Positions 40,513-48,301 of a stretch of DNA of 64,000 nucleotides are shown here, in pieces. Numbering within the stretch: the first letter of the stretch is position 1; every line of letters starts with the position of its first letter. The position numbers were made by a program, and so were the translations under genes. Origin of the DNA: Lacrimispora amygdalina (lineage in GTDB: Bacteria > Bacillota > Clostridia > Lachnospirales > Lachnospiraceae). The notes under the pieces are model-generated. The model saw nothing but the letters and a program-made list of their open reading frames with translations, had not been told where the DNA came from and did no database searches. The stretch spans positions 23,023 through 87,022 of the forward strand of contig NZ_OAOF01000020.1 in assembly GCF_900205965.1 (NCBI RefSeq), in the 5' to 3' direction.

Positions 40513-41546
40513 AACTTGCTGTCATATGCTTTACCCAGGCAGGAGCCCGGACTGCATGCAGGCTGATGGAAGGCTTGTTAAAAGAAGGAGATTTGATAGA
40601 AGGTTATGGAAAAGGGCAGGGACTTAAGCCTGTCACAACGTCTTTGGGAGAGTGGACAAAGAAACAGTTTCTTGAAAAAGACGGAATCGTGTTTATCGGT
40701 GCCATGGGTATTGCGGTCCGATCCATTGCCCCGTATTTAAAAGGGAAAGCAGTCGATCCTGCAGTGGTGGTGCTGGACGATGAAGGAAAATTTTGCATTT
40801 CTGTACTTTCCGGGCATCTGGGGGGAGCCAATGAACTGGCTGGACGTGCTGCTGCGGTTACCGGGGGCCAGGCAGTAATTACAACGGCTACCGATGTACA
40901 TGGAAAATTTGCGGCTGATTTATTTGCAAAAAGGATGGGGCTTGCCATTACAGACCTTAAGAAGGTAAAAATGGTGTCTGCTGCTGTTTTAAGGGAAGAG
41001 ACGGTTGGCTTTTACAGTGACTTCCCAATTGAAGGTACGCTGCCGGAGGAATTATGCCTGGAGGCAGAGGCAGATACCGGTCTTTTTATTACAATAAAAG
41101 ATCTGCCGGAGAAGGGGAAAACAGATCATTTGCTCAGGCTTATCCCCAAAATTGTGATTCTGGGGATCGGATGCAGGAAAGGAACGTCTGTAACAGCAAT
41201 TCGGGATGGGGTATCACGGGTTATAAATAAATATCATTTATCCCCGCTTGCCATCGCAGGGTGTGCAAGTATTGATTTAAAGAAAGAGGAAGAAGGAATC
41301 TGTGCATTTGCTGCAGAGACAGGAATTCCTTTCTATACATATCCGGCAGAAATCCTTGCTGAAACAGAGGGGGAATTTACTCCCTCTCCATTTGTAAAGC
41401 AGATCACAGGTGTGGACAATGTGTGTGAACGGGCGGCACTTTGCTGTGTAAAGGAACTGGGGGGCGGAAAACTGATTGTCAAAAAAGAAGTGGCTGCCGG
41501 CGTGACAGTTGCGGCTGCCGTCAGGGATTGGAAGGTAAAGTTATGA
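40509..41546 (+). CDS. cbiG: Cobalt-precorrin-5A hydrolase CbiG
   Basis: 345 residues. The N-terminal CbiG domain (FIGAMGIAVRSIAPYL, VVVLDDEGKFCISVLSGHLGGANELA), a middle region, and the C-terminal CbiG_C domain (about 215-330: LGIGCRKGTSV, SIDLKKEEEGI) are all present. It opens the delta-lactone ring and releases acetaldehyde, a step unique to the anaerobic route. It is coupled to cbiF and cbiH by 4-base overlaps. Confidence 0.95.
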   Translation: MKLAVICFTQAGARTACRLMEGLLKEGDLIEGYGKGQGLKPVTTSLGEWTKKQFLEKDGIVFIGAMGIAVRSIAPYLKGKAVDPAVVVLDDEGKFCISVLSGHLGGANELAGRAAAVTGGQAVITTATDVHGKFAADLFAKRMGLAITDLKKVKMVSAAVLREETVGFYSDFPIEGTLPEELCLEAEADTGLFITIKDLPEKGKTDHLLRLIPKIVILGIGCRKGTSVTAIRDGVSRVINKYHLSPLAIAGCASIDLKKEEEGICAFAAETGIPFYTYPAEILAETEGEFTPSPFVKQITGVDNVCERAALCCVKELGGGKLIVKKEVAAGVTVAAAVRDWKVKL

Positions 41547-42283
41547 AAACAACAGGTAAATTATATGTGGTAGGGATCGGTCCGGGTTCGTACGAGGATA
41601 TGACTGTCAGGGCAGTCAATGCGATAAAAGATAGTGAGATAATTGTTGGATATACCGTGTATGTAGATCTTTTACGGGAACATTTTCCGGAGAAGGAGAT
41701 GCTCACTACCCCCATGCGGCAGGAGCAGGAACGGTGCCAGATGGCAATTTCAGAAGCAAAGAAAGGAAAACGGGTTGCCATGGTCTGCAGCGGGGATTCT
41801 GGTGTATACGGAATGAGCGGACTTATTCTTCAGCTGGCAGAAGATGCACAGGATCTGGACATAGAAATGATTCCCGGTGTCACAGCAGCACTCAGCGGAG
41901 GTGCGGTGCTTGGTGCACCTCTGGGGCATGATTTCGCCGTAATCAGCTTAAGCGATCTTCTTACGCCGATGGAACTGATTGAAGACAGACTTAAGAATTC
42001 TGCCCTTTGCGATATGGTCATCTGTCTTTACAACCCGTCCAGTAAAAAACGGGCGGATTATCTGAAACATGCCTGTGAAATCGTGCTGCAGTACCAGAAA
42101 CCGGAGACGGTATGCGGACTTGTCAGAAACATTGGCAGAGACGGAGAAGAGATGGAGGTTTTATCTCTTTTACAGCTGAAAGATACCAGGGTGGATATGT
42201 TTACTACCGTTTACATAGGAAATTCCATGACCAGTGAGATAAACGGACGAATGGTCACACCGAGAGGATATAAAAATGTGTAA
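41543..42283 (+). CDS. cbiH: Cobalt-factor III / precorrin-3B C17-methyltransferase CbiH
   Basis: 246 residues, tetrapyrrole methylase: LYVVGIGPGSYEDMTVRAV, VCSGDSGVYGMSGLILQ, GVTAALSGGAVLGAPL and the CbiH/CobJ-specific ISLSDLLTPMELIEDRL and YNPSSKKRADYL. It performs ring contraction and C17 methylation. The start overlaps the cbiG stop (ATGA). The next gene starts 8 bases before its stop. Confidence 0.96.
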   Translation: MKTTGKLYVVGIGPGSYEDMTVRAVNAIKDSEIIVGYTVYVDLLREHFPEKEMLTTPMRQEQERCQMAISEAKKGKRVAMVCSGDSGVYGMSGLILQLAEDAQDLDIEMIPGVTAALSGGAVLGAPLGHDFAVISLSDLLTPMELIEDRLKNSALCDMVICLYNPSSKKRADYLKHACEIVLQYQKPETVCGLVRNIGRDGEEMEVLSLLQLKDTRVDMFTTVYIGNSMTSEINGRMVTPRGYKNV

Positions 42284-43694
42284 AATCTTGATTTTCGGAG
42301 GTACGACAGAAGGGCGGCTTCTGGCTGAATTCTGTCATGAAAACCAGGTCGGGGCATGGGTCAGCGTTGCCACCGGATATGGGAAGAGGATGCTTTTGGA
42401 AAGCCCGTTTCTCCGTATTCACGATACCCCCATGGATGCGAAAGAAATGGAAGTCTTTATCAGGGAAAATGAAATTTCTCTGGTACTGGATGCCACGCAT
42501 CCGTATGCTGCAGAAGTAAGCCGGAATATTCTTCATGCATGCACTGCTTCAGGGACGAAACGATTAAGGATACTCAGGGAGTCACTAAAAGGCAGCAGCG
42601 GTGGAGAACATGTGGTATGGGTGGATTCCATGAAGGAGGCCATCCGCTTTTTAAATCAGAATACAGGCAATGTGCTGGCTACGACAGGAAGCAAGGAGCT
42701 TGAATGCTATACAACCATGGAAGGCTGGGAAGAACGGGTATATGCCAGGGTTCTTCCGGCAGTATCCGTACTGACTGCCTGTGAGCAGATGGGATTTAAG
42801 GGAAACAGAATTATTGGTATGCAGGGACCATTTTCCGAAGAGCTTAACCGGGCGATGATCCGGCAGTATGATATTCGTTTTCTCGTTACAAAGGAAGCCG
42901 GCCATGCGGGAGGTTTTTTAGAAAAACTGCAGGCTGCTGCTTCCTGTGAAATAACAACGGTTGTAATAGGACGCCCTATTAACGAAGAGGGTGTGGGCTT
43001 AGAGGAAGCAAAGGAGATTTTAATCAGCAGGAAACCGGCAAAGACATCTTCTTGCAAAGGAGCTATTTATTTAATAGGAACCGGAATGGGCGGACTGGAG
43101 CAGATGACGGTAAAAGCCTTAAAGACTTTGCAAAACTGCCAGGTGGTATTCGGGGCTGAACGAATTCTTCATGATATGGGAGACTTAAGCCCGGATGTAT
43201 TAAAGCTGCCTTATTATTTAAGTAAGGATATCCTTCCCTGGCTAAATGAACACGGGGATTATAAGAGGATTGCAGTTCTTTTCTCCGGTGATGCCGGTTT
43301 TTACAGCGGTGCGGAAAAAATGGCTGCTGCTCTTTTAGAGGAACCGTATTGTGAACTGTATGAAACGGAGATTCTTCCAGGGATCTCTTCCGTATCCTAT
43401 TTATGCGCCAGACTTAAGACCGGCTGGGAGAATGTCCGGCTGATCAGCCTTCATGGCAGAGAATGGGATCTTCTGAAAGAATTGAAAAGTAATCAAAGAA
43501 TTTTCGCCCTGCTGGATAAACGTAATTCCGTAAGTGCGCTGTGCAGTCTTTTAGAGGAGAATGGGTATGAAGATGCCCGGCTGTCTGTAGGAGAACGGTT
43601 ATCCTACGAAGACGAACGGATCACCAGAGGAACGCCCGGGACGCTTAAGAATCAGAGGTTTGATATCCTGTCTGTGGTATTGATTGAGAGGTAA
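42276..43694 (+). CDS. Fused precorrin-6A reductase CbiJ and C5-methyltransferase CbiE
   Basis: 472 residues joining two steps. Residues 1-255 are CbiJ/CobK: ILIFGGTTEGRLLAEF, LDATHPYAAEVSRNI, LATTGSKEL and GMQGPFSEELNRA; this part reduces (cobalt-)precorrin-6A. Residues about 263-472 are CbiE: IYLIGTGMGGLEQMTVKAL, VVFGAERIL, VLFSGDAGFYSGAEKM and EILPGISSVSYL; this part methylates C5. CbiT, the partner of CbiE, is the next gene, after 3 bases. The fusion would hand the product directly to the next active site. Confidence 0.93.
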   Translation: MCKILIFGGTTEGRLLAEFCHENQVGAWVSVATGYGKRMLLESPFLRIHDTPMDAKEMEVFIRENEISLVLDATHPYAAEVSRNILHACTASGTKRLRILRESLKGSSGGEHVVWVDSMKEAIRFLNQNTGNVLATTGSKELECYTTMEGWEERVYARVLPAVSVLTACEQMGFKGNRIIGMQGPFSEELNRAMIRQYDIRFLVTKEAGHAGGFLEKLQAAASCEITTVVIGRPINEEGVGLEEAKEILISRKPAKTSSCKGAIYLIGTGMGGLEQMTVKALKTLQNCQVVFGAERILHDMGDLSPDVLKLPYYLSKDILPWLNEHGDYKRIAVLFSGDAGFYSGAEKMAAALLEEPYCELYETEILPGISSVSYLCARLKTGWENVRLISLHGREWDLLKELKSNQRIFALLDKRNSVSALCSLLEENGYEDARLSVGERLSYEDERITRGTPGTLKNQRFDILSVVLIER

Positions 43695-43697
43695 TAA

Positions 43698-44279
43698 ATG
43701 AGAGATGAATTGTTTATCCGGGGCGATGTTCCCATGACGAAAAGTGAGGTCCGGGCCGTCTGTATATCCAAACTGGAACTGGACCCGGATTCCATTCTTT
43801 ATGATATCGGAGCGGGAACGGGTTCGGTATCTGTTGAGGCATCCGTGTACTTGACTAACGGAAAAGTTTTTGCTGTGGAAAAGAAGCCGGAAGCCCAGGA
43901 ACTGATAGAAGCCAATAGAAAGAAGTTTAACGCGGATTGTATCACCGTGGTAAAAGGAACAGCTCCAGATGCCTTGTCCGGTCTTGAAACAGCCACTCAC
44001 GTATTCCTGGGAGGGACTTCCGGAAATCTGGAAGAAGTTTTAGATCTGGTATTAAGGGAGAATCCGAATGTCAGGGTTGTTGCTAATTTCATTGCCCTGG
44101 AATCTTTAACTGATATGCTTCTGTGGCTGAAAAAGCATTCTATAGAAGCAGAGATTGTTCAGATGCAGGTTTCAAGAGCAAAAACAGCAGGCAGTTATCA
44201 TATGATGATGGGCCAGAATCCGGTCTATATCATTTCCTTCGGAGGGGAAGGAGGAATATCTTTTGAGACAGGGGAATAA
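43698..44279 (+). CDS. cbiT: Cobalt-precorrin-6B C15-methyltransferase (decarboxylating) CbiT
   Basis: 193 residues with a class I AdoMet methyltransferase fold: an N-terminal IRGDVPMTKSEVRAVCISKL, the AdoMet loop YDIGAGTGSVSVEAS, FAVEKKPEA, and HVFLGGTSGNLEEVL. It methylates C15 and decarboxylates the C12 acetate side chain, working with CbiE, which is fused to CbiJ just upstream. The start follows the cbiE stop after 3 bases. It overlaps the next gene by 17 bases. Confidence 0.95.
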   Translation: MRDELFIRGDVPMTKSEVRAVCISKLELDPDSILYDIGAGTGSVSVEASVYLTNGKVFAVEKKPEAQELIEANRKKFNADCITVVKGTAPDALSGLETATHVFLGGTSGNLEEVLDLVLRENPNVRVVANFIALESLTDMLLWLKKHSIEAEIVQMQVSRAKTAGSYHMMMGQNPVYIISFGGEGGISFETGE

Positions 44280-45657
44280 GCGGATCATGCTTGCTGCGCC
44301 GAAAAGCGGCAGCGGAAAAACCATGATTACCTGCGGGCTTTTGCAGGCATTTTTATTAAGAGACATTACCTGCCGCTCCTTTAAATGCGGACCAGATTAT
44401 ATTGATCCCATGTTCCATAAGGCTGTTCTTGGCATAGACGGAGGAAATCTGGATACATTTTTTCTGGATACAAAATCGGTGAGAGAACTTTTAATAAGGG
44501 AGTCGGAGGAGACAGAGATCTCTGTCATAGAGGGAGTTATGGGTTACTATGATGGAATGGGGGGAGACAGTACCTGGGCAAGTTCCTATGAAGTGGCCTG
44601 CGCAGTGGAAGCGCCGGTGGTGCTTATCCTTGACTGCAGAGGCTCCAGTCTGTCTCTTGCCGCTGTTTTAAAAGGTTTTCTGGAGTACAGAAAAGACAGC
44701 CGTATTGAGGGAGTGATTTTAAACAGAATATCACCGGTAATGGCAGAGCGGTTAACTCCTCAGATTAAAGCCCTGGGAATCCGTGTTTTCGGATATCTTC
44801 CCCAATGCGATGAGGCAGATTTTTCCAGCCGCCATTTAGGGCTTAAACTTCCTGGTGAAGTGGAAGGGCTGAAGGACAAATTAAAAAAACTGGCTTATAA
44901 AATGGAAGAGACAGTTGACATAGACGGACTCCTTGAATTATCAGAAACTGCCCCTGTACTTTCTTTTGAATCTGAAAGTAACAGGAAAGAAAATTTAACA
45001 GTTACCAGTGAGAAAGTACCGGTGGGAATCGCCGTTGATGAGGCTTTCTGTTTTTATTATCAGGAAAACAGAAAGCTGTTAGAAGAGATGGGGGCAGAAC
45101 TGATCCCGTTCAGTCCGCTCAGAGACAGCCGTCTGCCGTATGGAATCTGTGGGCTTATACTGGGTGGAGGATACCCGGAACTTTATTTAAAACAGCTGTC
45201 TGAGAATCAGGATATGCTGCGGGAAATCAGGGCTGCCAACAGGAACAAGATCCCCATTCTGGCTGAATGCGGTGGTTTTCTCTATCTTCATGAGGAGCTG
45301 GAATCAGAGGAACATGAAGTTTACCAGATGGCAGGTGTCATTCAGGGAAGGGGCTTTCCAGCAGGGAAATTAAAACGGTTTGGATACATAGAAGCAACAG
45401 CGAAGGTAGATTCGCCGTTTCTTAAAAAGGGAGAGTCTGTCAGAGGGCATGAATTTCATTACTGGGACAGTACAAATAACGGCGAACAGATGGAGGCACG
45501 TAAACCTGGCCGGAATATGAAATGGGATTGTGTACTGGCGCAAGGCAATGTAATGGCAGGTTTTCCCCATTTTTATTACCCCTCAAATCCAGGTATTCCG
45601 GAAAGATATTTAGAAGCATGCAGACAGGTTATGAAACAGAAGAGGAAAAACCTATGA
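44263..45657 (+). CDS. cbiA: Cobyrinate a,c-diamide synthase CbiA
   Basis: 464 residues: an N-terminal ATPase domain with the P-loop LAAPKSGSGKTMITCGLL, KCGPDYIDPMFH and EGVMGYYDGM, and a C-terminal class I glutaminase-like domain with the nucleophile Cys in ILAECGGFLYL and VRGHEFHY. It amidates the a and c carboxylates of cobyrinate using glutamine and ATP. The start is TTG 44263, with GGAGGAATATC 8 bases upstream; the ATG eight codons later would cut the family start. It overlaps a GNAT gene by 4 bases. Confidence 0.95.
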   Translation: MRQGNKRIMLAAPKSGSGKTMITCGLLQAFLLRDITCRSFKCGPDYIDPMFHKAVLGIDGGNLDTFFLDTKSVRELLIRESEETEISVIEGVMGYYDGMGGDSTWASSYEVACAVEAPVVLILDCRGSSLSLAAVLKGFLEYRKDSRIEGVILNRISPVMAERLTPQIKALGIRVFGYLPQCDEADFSSRHLGLKLPGEVEGLKDKLKKLAYKMEETVDIDGLLELSETAPVLSFESESNRKENLTVTSEKVPVGIAVDEAFCFYYQENRKLLEEMGAELIPFSPLRDSRLPYGICGLILGGGYPELYLKQLSENQDMLREIRAANRNKIPILAECGGFLYLHEELESEEHEVYQMAGVIQGRGFPAGKLKRFGYIEATAKVDSPFLKKGESVRGHEFHYWDSTNNGEQMEARKPGRNMKWDCVLAQGNVMAGFPHFYYPSNPGIPERYLEACRQVMKQKRKNL

Positions 45658-46196
45658 AGGAATTTGAAATACTGCAGGGGAATCCAGAGGATATTGAGCA
45701 GATTACAGACCTTTATAATGCAGTGAATGATTATTTGGAAAGTCATATCAATTATCCGGGATGGATAAAAGGAGTTTACCCTGTTAAAGAGAATGCACAG
45801 GATGGTGTGGAAAAGGGAACTCTTTACGTGCTTTGGGCGGATGGTAAAGCAGCAGGATCCGTGATTATCAACCAGTCTCAGGAAAAAGGATATGAAACGA
45901 TAGCATGGAAACAGGAAGCGAAACCAGAGGAAGTAGCAGTAATCCATACATTTTTAGTGCATCCTGATTTCCTTGGAAGAGGGTTTGGAAAAAAAATGCT
46001 GGAGTTTGCGGAGGAGAAAGCCAGGGAACAGAAAAGAGCTGTAATCCGTCTTGATGTAAATGAAAAGAATACGCCTGCTATCAAGCTTTACAAAAAGCTT
46101 GGCTACTGTTTTGCAGGAAAGGCAGATTTAGGCTACGGTGAATATGGAATTCCCTGGTTTGAACTTTATGAAAAGGATTTAACTGGAAAGGCATAG
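45654..46196 (+). CDS. GNAT family N-acetyltransferase inside the cobalamin operon
   Basis: 180 residues with the GNAT fold: VIHTFLVHPDFLGRGFGKKML is the acetyl-CoA binding region (Q/RxxGxG/A as FLGRGFGKK), followed by RLDVNEKNTPAIKLYKKLGY. It starts by ATGA overlap with cbiA and ends 3 bases before cobT, so it is a full member of the operon. No acetylation step exists in cobalamin synthesis. Possible roles are modification of a pathway amine, a precursor or a detoxification step. The substrate is not visible. Confidence 0.88.
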   Translation: MKEFEILQGNPEDIEQITDLYNAVNDYLESHINYPGWIKGVYPVKENAQDGVEKGTLYVLWADGKAAGSVIINQSQEKGYETIAWKQEAKPEEVAVIHTFLVHPDFLGRGFGKKMLEFAEEKAREQKRAVIRLDVNEKNTPAIKLYKKLGYCFAGKADLGYGEYGIPWFELYEKDLTGKA

Positions 46197-46199
46197 AAA

Positions 46200-47282
46200 A
46201 TGAATGAGGAACTGAAGGAGTATCTGTCAGGGATACAGCCGCCTGATAAAACGGCAATGGATACAGCACGCCTGCGCTGGGCTCATGTAGCGAAGCCCTT
46301 AAACAGCCTGGGGGTTTTGGAAGAAGATATCATAAAAATAGCAGGAATCAGGGGGAGTTCTCTCGTATCCTTACAAAAACTAGGGCTTCTGATTCTTTGT
46401 GCAGATAACGGAATCGTAGAAGAGGGCGTCACTCAGACCGGAATGGAAGTCACTGCAGTAGTTGCTGAAAATATGACAAGAGGCAACAGCAGCGTGTGTA
46501 TTATGGCAAGACGGGCCGGTGTGGATGTGTTTCCGGTTGATATGGGAGTTGCAAGAGATCTGGTCTCCGGCTCCTGCCATCCTCTGATCAATAGAAAGAT
46601 CGCGTATGGAACAAAGAATTTCCGAAAAATGAAAGCAATGACAAGAGATGAAGCTGTCCGGGCAGTCTTAGCTGGAATAGAACTTATGGGTGAACTCTCA
46701 GAAAATGGGTATGATCTGGCAGCAACCGGAGAGATGGGAATTGGAAATACAACTACCAGCAGTGCAGTTGCAGCACTTTTGTTAAAGCAGGACGCTATAC
46801 GGCTGACCGGAAGGGGTGCCGGGTTAAATGATGCAGGTCTGAAACAGAAGCTGAAGGTGATTCAGGACGCAGTGGCTGAATACGGCCCCAATTGCCGGGA
46901 TGAAATTGATATACTGTCAGCAGTGGGCGGTTTTGATCTGGCTGGTATGACGGGAGTATTTTTAGGGGGAGCCATTTACCGGATTCCTGTGCTGTTAGAC
47001 GGCTTTATATCAGCAGTTGCAGCTCTTCTGGCAGAACGGATCTATCCGGGGTGCAGGGATTTTATGATTGCTTCCCATGTGTCTGCAGAACCGGCAGGAC
47101 ATATTCTTCTTGAAGAGCTGGGGCTTCCTCCTCTCATACAGGCCGGCATGTGTCTGGGTGAAGGAACGGGAGCGATTGCAGCAGTTCCGCTGCTTCAAAT
47201 GGCGGCGGATGTATATGGAACCATGAGCTCCTTTGAGGATATCGAGATCGAGGCTTATAAGCCTATGGAGGATCAGTCATGA
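46200..47282 (+). CDS. cobT: Nicotinate-nucleotide--dimethylbenzimidazole phosphoribosyltransferase CobT
   Basis: 360 residues: RWAHVAKPLNSLGVLEE, LCADNGIVEEGVTQT, GEMGIGNTTTSSAVAALLL, TGRGAGLNDAGLKQK and LGLPPLIQAGMCLGEGTGA with the catalytic Glu region. It activates the lower-ligand base as its alpha-ribazole phosphate. Genes for making dimethylbenzimidazole are not seen here, so the base may be scavenged or be another benzimidazole or purine. The start follows GGAAAGGCATAGAAA. It overlaps cobU by 4 bases. Confidence 0.95.
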   Translation: MNEELKEYLSGIQPPDKTAMDTARLRWAHVAKPLNSLGVLEEDIIKIAGIRGSSLVSLQKLGLLILCADNGIVEEGVTQTGMEVTAVVAENMTRGNSSVCIMARRAGVDVFPVDMGVARDLVSGSCHPLINRKIAYGTKNFRKMKAMTRDEAVRAVLAGIELMGELSENGYDLAATGEMGIGNTTTSSAVAALLLKQDAIRLTGRGAGLNDAGLKQKLKVIQDAVAEYGPNCRDEIDILSAVGGFDLAGMTGVFLGGAIYRIPVLLDGFISAVAALLAERIYPGCRDFMIASHVSAEPAGHILLEELGLPPLIQAGMCLGEGTGAIAAVPLLQMAADVYGTMSSFEDIEIEAYKPMEDQS

Positions 47283-47827
47283 CTGTCCTTATAATCGGTG
47301 GAAGCGGCAGCGGAAAATCCGAATATGCGGAAAATCTTTCGATTTCTTTGGGAGTAGACAGGCGGGTTTACATTGCCACTATGAAACCATGGGATGAGGA
47401 GTGCAGAAACAGAATTATAAAACACAGGAAAATGCGGGAGAAAAAACAGTTTGAGACTGTGGAATGCTACCGCAGTTTAAAAAAACTGGAACTGGGAAAC
47501 AGACCTTCGGTTGTTCTTCTGGAATGCATGTCCAATCTGGTTTCCAACGAACTGTTTGGTTTGTGGGAGGCTGGGGACGCACCGGCTCTTAATAAAGAAA
47601 CTGCTGTGGAAGAAATTATAAAAGGAATCTTAAACTTAGAGAACCAGAGTGAGCATCTGGTTATCGTAACCAATGAGGTATTTTCTGATGGAGATCATTA
47701 CAGTCCCCAAACCAATGATTATCGTCAGGTTTTGGGAAGCATCAATCAGCTTGCAGCCAAAAGGGCTCATATGGTGGTGGAAGTAGTGGCAGGGATCCCC
47801 ATCAAAGTAAAAGAAGGAATTAATTGA
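47279..47827 (+). CDS. cobU: Adenosylcobinamide kinase / guanylyltransferase CobU
   Basis: 182 residues: the P-loop GGSGSGKSEYAE, YIATMKPWDEECRNRI, the phospho-His region KHRKMREKKQFETVE, VLLECMSNLVSNELF, and VTNEVFSDGDHYSPQT. It phosphorylates adenosylcobinamide and attaches GMP. It is the last gene of the first cobalamin block; no clear terminator follows, and the promoter of the hydrogenase maturation unit begins at its stop codon. Confidence 0.94.
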   Translation: MTVLIIGGSGSGKSEYAENLSISLGVDRRVYIATMKPWDEECRNRIIKHRKMREKKQFETVECYRSLKKLELGNRPSVVLLECMSNLVSNELFGLWEAGDAPALNKETAVEEIIKGILNLENQSEHLVIVTNEVFSDGDHYSPQTNDYRQVLGSINQLAAKRAHMVVEVVAGIPIKVKEGIN

Positions 47828-47852
47828 AAAAAATCCTCATGTATGTTATATT
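47824..47852 (+). promoter_or_regulatory. Promoter of the hydrogenase maturation unit
   Basis: TTGAAA (47824-47829), a 17-base spacer and TATATT (47847-47852). The -35 overlaps the cobU stop. Confidence 0.7.
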
Positions 47853-47859
47853 TATAACA

Positions 47860-47956
47860 TAGTAGCATCCTGATACCAAAAACCAGTTTTGAGGTAGAAG
47901 GTTCGGCATTTGAGGAATTGTATGTTTGCCGCGCCTTTTTGGGCGCGGCTTTCCTA
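47860..47956 (+). promoter_or_regulatory. Structured leader with terminator hairpin (candidate attenuator/riboswitch)
   Basis: The leader can form an outer helix TCCT (47868-47871) / AGGA (47913-47916) enclosing a hairpin TACC...GGTA (47874-47877 / 47893-47896). After it comes a GC-rich terminator GCCGCGCC (47928-47935) / GGCGCGGC (47942-47949) with T3CCTATTTT. CGGCA (47904-47908) can pair with TGCCG (47927-47931), which would break the terminator. It matches no riboswitch class I know. Confidence 0.5.
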
Positions 47957-47989
47957 TTTTCAAAGATAAAGGGAAAGAGGGGAAGAAGC

Positions 47990-48241
47990 ATGGAAACAAG
48001 AATTGCTGTGATCGGTATTGTAGTGGAAGAAGAAGATTCTGTGGAAATTTTAAATGATATTCTTCATGAATACCGGCATTTCATCATCGGACGTATGGGT
48101 ATTCCATATCCCAAAAAGGGAGTGAGTGTCATCAGTATTGCGGTGGATGCTCCTCAAAACACTATTTCCGCTCTGACTGGAAAGATTGGAAAGTTAAGCG
48201 GGATCAGTTCCAAAACAGCCTATCAGAATGTGAATGCTTAG
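47990..48241 (+). CDS. TM1266-family putative [FeFe]-hydrogenase system regulator
   Basis: An 83-residue ACT/NikR-C-like protein: RIAVIGIVVEEEDSVEILN, YRHFIIGRMGIPYPKKGVSVISIAVDA, quoted as HFIIGRMGIPY and GVSVISIAVDAP, and TISALTGKIGKLSGI. This small family is found next to hyd maturation genes. Start ATG 47990 follows AGAGGGGAAG; the longer frame upstream runs through the terminator hairpin. It stands before hydG and hydF in the same unit. There is no DNA-binding domain, so how it regulates is unclear. Confidence 0.85.
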   Translation: METRIAVIGIVVEEEDSVEILNDILHEYRHFIIGRMGIPYPKKGVSVISIAVDAPQNTISALTGKIGKLSGISSKTAYQNVNA

Positions 48242-48301
48242 AAGCACAAATAATCACTGACGGGAAAGCAGCAGCTGACCCAAAAGAAAGGATGAATTAC
48301 T

